A DNA stretch of 57,242 nt from contig JASJCY010000011.1 in assembly GCA_030065825.1 (NCBI GenBank), positions 1-57,242 on the forward strand, in the 5' to 3' direction. How positions within the stretch are numbered: the first letter of the stretch is position 1; every line of letters starts with the position of its first letter. This document shows positions 52,281 through 57,242 of this stretch, in pieces. The translations under genes were made by a program, and so were the position numbers. The notes beneath the pieces were generated by a model. It made no database searches. It was not told the origin of the DNA and saw nothing but the letters and a program-made list of their open reading frames with translations. This stretch comes from Nostocaceae cyanobacterium (GTDB taxonomy: Bacteria; Cyanobacteriota; Cyanobacteriia; Cyanobacteriales; Nostocaceae).

Positions 52281-53855
52281 ATGCGAGTTTTACTCTTATA
52301 CCCTCTGTTTCCAAAATCCTTTTGGTCTTTTGATCGGGCTTTGGAATTAATCGGACGCAAAGTTTCCCTTCCTCCCCTAGGATTGATTACTGTAGCGGCT
52401 ATCCTTCCCCAAAATTGGGAATTCCGCTTGGTAGATCGCAATGTCCGTCCTCCAACTGAAGCAGACTGGGAATGGGCAGATTTGGTGATTGTGTCCGGAA
52501 TGATTGTGCAAAAGCCAGATATGCTGAATGCGATTCGGGAAGCGAAGCAACGGGGTAAATTGGTGGCTGCGGGTGGTCCCTATGTCACTTCTGTGCCGGA
52601 AACAGCCCAGGAAGCTGGGGTAGACTTTCTAATTTTAGATGAAGGGGAAATCACCCTACCCTTGTTTGTAGAGGCACTAGAAAGGGGAGAAACCTCGGGA
52701 ATATTCCGCGCTAACGGTGACAAACCTGATGTGACTCAAACACCCATTCCCCGCTACGATTTGCTGGATTTGACCGCTTACAGCGATATGTCGGTGCAGT
52801 TTTCTCGGGGTTGTCCTTTTCAGTGTGAATTCTGTGATATTATTGTCCTTTATGGACGCAAACCCCGCACCAAAACCCCCGCACAACTTTTAGCGGAGTT
52901 GCAAACTCTCTATGATTTGGGTTGGCGACGGGCTGTGTTTGTGGTAGATGATAATTTCATCGGCAATAAGCGGAATGTAAAGCTATTGCTACGGGAATTA
53001 GCTCCCTGGATGGCACAACGGGGTTATCCCTTTACCCTAGTTACAGAAGCTTCAGTGGATTTAGCAGCGGATCAAGAACTCTTAGATTTGATGATTGCTG
53101 CTAACTTTGGTGCTGTATTTTTGGGTATTGAAACACCAGATGCCGATAGCTTGGAGTTAACTAAAAAATACCAAAACACCCGTAATTCTCTGATTGAAGC
53201 TGTCAACACCATCAATCGTTCTGGTTTACGGGTCATGGCTGGCTTTATTATTGGCTTTGATGGAGAAAAACCAGGTGCAGGCGATCGCATTGTTGATTTT
53301 GTGGAAGCCACAGCAATCCCCCAAGCAATGTGTAGTATGCTGCAAGCCTTGCCAAATACAGCCCTGTGGAATAGACTCGCCAAAGAAGCAAGGCTAATTA
53401 ACCAGGAAGAAGAAGCTAATATCCACCAGGCAACCCTAACTAATTTTATCCCTACCCGTCCCATAGAAGAACTGGCGAGGGAATATATGGACTGTTTCTG
53501 GAAATTATATGAACCAAAACGCTACTTGGGTCGAGTTTACCGCCATTTTCTGCAAATGAAACCCAAACCCCATAAAAAGAAATTTCGCATACCACAATTG
53601 ATGGAACTACGGGCTGTGTTAATTTTGTGTTGGCGACAGGGAATCAAACGCCAAACACGTTGGCAATTTTGGTATCAAATTTTTTCAATTCTCAGACATA
53701 ATCCAAAGTTATTAGAATCTTATTTAATTAATTGCGCTCATCTTGAACATTTTATCGAATACCGCCAAATTGTCCGAGATCAAATTGAGGCACAATTAAC
53801 TGAGTTTATGGCAGCAAAAGCTAAGGCACAATTGAAAGAGTCTGCGATCGCCTAA
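52281..53855 (+). CDS. Radical SAM protein with B12-binding-like N-terminus (DUF4070 type)
   Basis: The protein is 524 aa from MRVLLLYPLFPKSFW. Residues 1-140 are a cobalamin-binding-like Rossmann domain, but the DxHxxG motif is absent (LVDRNVRPP), so base-off B12 binding by His is not expected. The radical SAM cluster is SRGCPFQCEFCDI (Cys 178, 182, 185), with GGPYVTSVPE and FLGIETPDADSLELTKKYQN as family blocks. The C-terminal 200 residues (RYLGRVYRHFLQMKPKPHKK...) resemble DUF4070. It diverges from the Rieske/AOS unit by 224 bases and may modify a lipid or other product of that unit, which is inference. Confidence 0.87.
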   Translation: MRVLLLYPLFPKSFWSFDRALELIGRKVSLPPLGLITVAAILPQNWEFRLVDRNVRPPTEADWEWADLVIVSGMIVQKPDMLNAIREAKQRGKLVAAGGPYVTSVPETAQEAGVDFLILDEGEITLPLFVEALERGETSGIFRANGDKPDVTQTPIPRYDLLDLTAYSDMSVQFSRGCPFQCEFCDIIVLYGRKPRTKTPAQLLAELQTLYDLGWRRAVFVVDDNFIGNKRNVKLLLRELAPWMAQRGYPFTLVTEASVDLAADQELLDLMIAANFGAVFLGIETPDADSLELTKKYQNTRNSLIEAVNTINRSGLRVMAGFIIGFDGEKPGAGDRIVDFVEATAIPQAMCSMLQALPNTALWNRLAKEARLINQEEEANIHQATLTNFIPTRPIEELAREYMDCFWKLYEPKRYLGRVYRHFLQMKPKPHKKKFRIPQLMELRAVLILCWRQGIKRQTRWQFWYQIFSILRHNPKLLESYLINCAHLEHFIEYRQIVRDQIEAQLTEFMAAKAKAQLKESAIA

Positions 53856-53860
53856 TTTTA

Positions 53861-54179
53861 CAGAAACCGGGTTTCTGTGGGTGAAGAACCGAAAATTTGA
53901 GTATGTATGCCAAAAGAAACTTACAGAAACCGGATTTCTATAGGTGAAGAACCGAAAATTTGGGCATTGCTGAATTGGAATATGAATTTACAAAATACAC
54001 CTCACCACGCCACTTGCTACAACGCGCTTAACCATAGCCCAGCAGTGGCTCCCCTTCCCCTCTCCGCGAGTTCGGAGAGGGGTGTCCGTAGGACGGGGTG
54101 AGGTTTTTATTTCAGATTCATAGTTATATTCAGCAACGCCAAAATTTGAGTATGTATGCCTTCATAAACCCGGTTTCTA
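53861..54179. repeat. Tandem AAACCGGGTTTCT elements, one split by a MITE
   Basis: A first element runs from CAGAAACCGGGTTTCT (53861) through AATTTGAGTATGTATGCC. A second starts at about 53924 with GAAACCGGATTTCT and GAAGAACCGAAAATTTG. It is interrupted at 53963 and resumes at 54141 with AAAATTTGAGTATGTATGCC, ending in AAACCCGGTTTCT. Confidence 0.75.
53963..54140. mobile_element. MITE-like element, 178 bp, with 8-bp target duplication
   Basis: Ends are GGCATTGCTGAAT and ATTCAGCAACGCC. AAAATTTG is duplicated at 53955-53962 and 54141-54148. It is the 132-bp form with an extra unit of about 46 bases (54006-54052, CACGCCACTTGCTACAACGC...) inside the hairpin core. Confidence 0.85.
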
Positions 54180-55362
54180 CACCCTCACGGGAATTTTATA
54201 TTTGTTTTAGGGCTTTTGCTGTTCGCGTAGCGCAACGTTAGCTGTAAAAGTCCTTTGGTGGGGGTAAGGAACTCTGGGGAATAGGGTAAGAGGATGTTGC
54301 TGATTGACTGACAAATCTTTTTGATGTAGCTTGGGTTACTCTGCGAAAAGCCGCACTCAAAGAGAAGCCACGACCTGTCTACCGCGTCTACATGCTACCC
54401 CTCCGGGGAAGCAAGCTACAACCCAATAACCGCAACCGATTGGATTGGGTGGAGGGGCTAGGAAATTTCAACACTTCCAAGACTTTTGTCAGTTAACCAG
54501 GAGGATGTTGTGTTTGTTTCATTCGTTGCACGAGTGTAATCCTGCCCCTTAGGTACTCATATCTTGCACTATTGGTCAGTCAACAGTAGAAAAACCGGGC
54601 TAATTAAGGTTAAAATAGGCTTTTAAGAGGTGATTATTCTTAATCAACTCGGTTTTTCATCTCCTCACACAATCATTTCCACCATTAGGCTGGAAACCGA
54701 CTCGGCTAACACACCGGGATGCACCAAAGTTCTAAAAGCGAGTCAGCGCGTTGCTCTTCCAGAGTTATAGCGACTGTCGTAGTTTATAGTAAATCTCTAA
54801 GTTTTAAAACTTTGATTTTTTGTCTATACACCCGTTTTTTAGTCTTATCCTTGAATGTTGCAAGATATGAGTTCAGGAAACTGAAAATAAACTCTCATTG
54901 CTTCTAGTTTTGCCAAAAATCTGGGAACCAAGAGGTAGCAATATTCATCTTCAGATTAAGTAGTCATCATTCACTGCCTAGATCGAAATCCATAAACATT
55001 GGGGATTAACAATTAGGACTAATTTTTAATTTTTAATTGTTTTCCATGTTAACAGCGTTGTAATTAATGATGCTGTTGGTAAATTAGTGATGGGTTTGAC
55101 CCCCAAATTTAAGTATCTCTCTCGTTTCTAGACGACCGCGTGGAAATGCACTCCCAGGAGGCTCCCGGCGACCGCCAGGATTTGAGGCGGAAGCCTCAAT
55201 TGCTGCATTCCTAATAAGAGGCAAGAAACGAGAAATGAGGGGCTAGACCATTCATTAAATGCCTCCAACTAGAATTTCTTTGTGAAAAACACACAAGTAC
55301 TGTTATGGTGACTGTATTTTCAACTAAACGTTAAAAATCTTAAATATTGTTGATATTTCTCT
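54180..55362. other. Long intergenic region with repeat fragments and a structured stretch
   Basis: Fragments of the TTGCTTCCCC and AAACCGGG families lie at 54220-54420 and 54590-54660. At about 55118-55250 there are nested inverted arms: TCGTTTC with GAAACGA, GGAAATGCA with TGCATTCC, and TGAGGC with GCCTCA. These suggest a folded RNA or a complex repeat. I see no gene; the short frame at 54719 is repeat sequence. Confidence 0.45.
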
Positions 55363-56544
55363 ATGTTTCATGTTACTCTAGCATCTCGCAAGCAGATACC
55401 CAAATTACTGGTTTTAATGGCAGGGGGCTGTTTGACTTCTATCACCGGAGGCATAGTTTCTCCCGTACTTCCAGAGATTGTAGAACAACTACAGATAGAT
55501 CCTCGTTGGGCTGGAATGTTGGTGAGTATGCATTGCCTGACCATAGCTATGTTTGGTCCTTTATTGGGCATTTTAGCAGACCGAATTGGCAAATTAAAAG
55601 TGCTAATCCCATCTTTAATATTTTATGCTGTGTTTGGTGTTTCTGGGGCATTAATGCCGGGTTTTGTACCTTTGCTGATTACCAGAGCGCTGTTGGGAGC
55701 AGCTAGTGGTGGGATTGCAGCTGCTAGTATTGGCATTATCAGCAACATGTACGAGGGAGACGAGCGATCGCGCATACTGGGTTATGCCTCCAGCGTATTT
55801 GCCATTACCAGTATCTTTTTTCCCCTGCTGGGTGGTTGGGTTGGTTCTGTCCATTGGCAATATGCATTTTGTTTGTATGCTTTGGGTTTACCAGTAGCAT
55901 TTTTTGCAGCTATTTTGTTACAAGAAGAACCCCGTCGCAAATCCTCGAAGATTCTCCCCAAACAGCGCCAACAACTATTACAAACCTTGCAAACTTCCAG
56001 TAATTTAACCCTATTTTTAGCCCTAGGTTTAACATCTGCAATTTTTTACGTAGTAATTATTTATGCTCCTTTACATTTTAAAGCCACCATTGGAGCTGAT
56101 ACAGTTCTCAATGGAATGATTTTAGCCTCACGGGCGATAGGAGCGGCAATTATTTCTGCTTTTGGTGCTAGTCGCTTAGCCAAAAATTTGGGAGCAGCCC
56201 AGGCAATTTCCCTAGGATTTGTCCTAATGGCAGTGACATTAATCACTATACCTCATATAGAACAAATCAATTTAATTTTCATGATTGCTGTAATTTTTGG
56301 CATCGGATTTGGAATTGTTATGCCCAATCTTTACAATGGTTTGGCTCAATTAAATCAACCGGAAGTACGTTCTAGCGTTTTAGCAATTGGTAATGGTGCT
56401 AGCTACTTAGGGCAGTTTCTCTCACCTGTGTTTCTCGGACCAGTGTGGAAATACGGAGGAGTAAGCGTATTTTACGTAGGTGCAGGAGTGTCAATCATGA
56501 CGGCAATATTGACTCTCAAGCAAGACAAAGCTTTACGGAATTAA
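55363..56544 (+). CDS. MFS transporter
   Basis: This is a 12-helix major facilitator, 393 aa. Helix 1 follows KQIPKLLVLMAGG. The MFS motif A loop between helices 2 and 3 is GILADRIGKLKVL, and an RALLGAASGG block lies in helix 4. The second half repeats the pattern (NGMILASRAIGAAIISAFGA). The opening GGIVSPVLPEIVEQLQ is typical of drug or metabolite proton antiporters of the 12-helix type. The substrate is unknown. No efflux regulator is adjacent. Confidence 0.85.
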   Translation: MFHVTLASRKQIPKLLVLMAGGCLTSITGGIVSPVLPEIVEQLQIDPRWAGMLVSMHCLTIAMFGPLLGILADRIGKLKVLIPSLIFYAVFGVSGALMPGFVPLLITRALLGAASGGIAAASIGIISNMYEGDERSRILGYASSVFAITSIFFPLLGGWVGSVHWQYAFCLYALGLPVAFFAAILLQEEPRRKSSKILPKQRQQLLQTLQTSSNLTLFLALGLTSAIFYVVIIYAPLHFKATIGADTVLNGMILASRAIGAAIISAFGASRLAKNLGAAQAISLGFVLMAVTLITIPHIEQINLIFMIAVIFGIGFGIVMPNLYNGLAQLNQPEVRSSVLAIGNGASYLGQFLSPVFLGPVWKYGGVSVFYVGAGVSIMTAILTLKQDKALRN

Positions 56545-56639
56545 TTTCTTTCTATAGCAGTCGCCATAATTGTTAGGAAATTTGTCTGTTTCCCTTTCCC
56601 CGTTAAGAGTTCCTGACCTGACGCAAGAAGTCTATTTAA

Positions 56640-56770
56640 CCTAAGAACTTGCACTTCCAAAAAGGATAACCAAGAGGCAGAGCCTCTACTCCCCTAGTTA
56701 CTAGTGTGATGTTGGTAACCATAACATAGAACCTCTGGCTATTCTTGAGAATGGTGCAAGTTATTAATTT
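56640..56770. repeat. Third copy of the GTTACCAGCG palindromic element
   Basis: AACTTGCACTTCCAAAAAGG, GAGGCAGAGCCTC and a decayed GTTACTAGTGTGATGTTGG palindrome lie in the opposite orientation to the copies at 41681-41893 in the urt operon. Confidence 0.6.
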
Positions 56771-56774
56771 AACA

Positions 56775-56818
56775 AGCGTTGCTGAATCGAGATTCTTATA
56801 AATTAAATCAGCAACGCT
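56775..56818. mobile_element. Minimal MITE copy, 44 bp
   Basis: AGCGTTGCTGAATC and ATCAGCAACGCT ends are only about 16 bases apart, so nearly the whole interior has been lost. Confidence 0.6.
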
Positions 56819-56865
56819 CTCTTATTTGTAAATTTTTGTTGAATTAGCCAAAAAATAGTCTTGAT

Positions 56866-57010
56866 TCTAAAAACAGGAAAATTATTGAGAATTATTATCA
56901 AAAAATTGACGAGGTTTCAGGCTTTACAAGGCTATGATTTCTTGTTAAAATGGGTTTACTTGGGTTCAGCCTGTAAATTTTTATGTTATGATTTCTTGAC
57001 GTAATTTTAC
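56866..57010. repeat. Diverged copy of the ISL3-remnant upstream region
   Basis: AAAATTATTGAGAAT at 56878 and GATTTCTTGAC about 111 bases on repeat the order and spacing at 22668-22788, with patchy identity between. It may be an IS end left behind. Confidence 0.45.
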
Positions 57011-57057
57011 TTAAACAAAAAATATAGCAGTTTTCGATTGAATGTAGAAGCGTAGCA

Positions 57058-57242
57058 CACATCTTGCACCTGGGCTAAAAAGCGAGGCAGCGCGTTGCGG
57101 TGAGGTAGTGTGGTCTACTCTACTCAAAGCCGCTACTCTACGAGAAAGCTACGCTAACGCGTCTATGGGGAGCCACTCTCGTGCGCGGGTTAAGCGCGTT
57201 GAGAGAAGTGGCGTGCCCTCCCCCATGTAGCTTGCTTCCCCG
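57058..57242. repeat. Composite repeat at the right edge
   Basis: It begins CATCTTGCACCTGGGC as at 10.85 and 11.17 kb. It then carries a reversed GCCACTTCTCTC/GAGAGTGGC hairpin (about 57169-57213) and ends CATGTAGCTTGCTTCCCC. Confidence 0.6.

Noticed and set aside
54661-54680. CTCCTCACAC resembling the core of the small RNA Yfr1
   Set aside because: The flanking hairpin and T-tailed terminator expected for Yfr1 are not seen.

Overview
The window is chromosomal DNA of a filamentous cyanobacterium, most likely Nostocales; the genus cannot be fixed from sequence alone. The evidence is frequent HIP1 octamers (GCGATCGC), heptanucleotide short tandem repeats (TTCCCTA/TTCCCTG arrays), a Psb32-like thylakoid protein, an NtcA-type promoter at urtA, a heme-copper oxidase locus arranged as in heterocyst formers, and several families of short palindromic repeats filling the long AT-rich gaps. 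No tRNA, rRNA or CRISPR array was found.

Layout. 1-7.3 kb: the 5' part of a TPM-domain (Psb32-like) gene, a 33-residue membrane micro-ORF with an excellent ribosome binding site, a REC-GGDEF-EAL regulator, a small membrane protein, thyX, a TerB-like protein, and rplU-rpmA. 7.4-11.5 kb: repeats and a large NACHT-type STAND NTPase ending in pentapeptide repeats (candidate defence or sensor protein). 11.5-22.6 kb: a U32 peptidase/RlhA-type protein with two microsatellite-encoded inserts, a secreted small protein, a lipoprotein solute-binding protein, recF, a hypothetical, a PEP-synthase-like protein with a degenerate N-terminal domain, and a small membrane protein. 22.6-29.1 kb: an accessory zone with a wrecked ISL3-type transposase (itself hit by a MITE), an AAA-ATPase fragment, a ferredoxin-MBL hydrolase, a translationally coupled pair of coiled-coil/glycine-rich membrane proteins, a nuclease-like hypothetical, and a retropepsin-like protease with a small partner.

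29.2-35.4 kb: the cytochrome c oxidase locus. ctaB and ctaA (heme O and heme A synthesis) run left, and ctaC-ctaD-ctaE (subunits II, I, III) run right from a shared 400-bp divergent region. 35.5-43.4 kb: a SET-domain protein, ung, and the complete urea ABC transporter urtA-B-C-D-E on the minus strand. urtA has a canonical NtcA promoter, and UrtD carries an extra C-terminal TerB-like domain. 43.6-46.1 kb: a filamentous-haemagglutinin-type/DUF4114 adhesin-like protein.

46.6-53.9 kb is the most interesting region. Five minus-strand genes lie in apparent operon order: Rieske oxygenase, alpha-oxoamine synthase (serine palmitoyltransferase/KBL family), GNAT acyltransferase, NAD-dependent epimerase/reductase (ATGA overlap with the GNAT gene) and a fatty-acid-hydroxylase-superfamily protein. 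A radical SAM gene is divergent from them. The enzyme classes match the bacterial ceramide route (spt, GNAT-type ceramide synthase, cerR) plus hydroxylation, so I infer a sphingolipid-like or related long-chain amino-lipid pathway. This is a hypothesis. A MFS transporter and more repeats close the window.

Repeats are a major theme. One MITE-like family (termini GGCGTTGCTGAAT) has at least seven copies, five of them with visible 8-9 bp target duplications. One copy interrupts the ISL3 transposase and another sits inside a different palindromic repeat. Several repeats have also entered operons and coding sequences.
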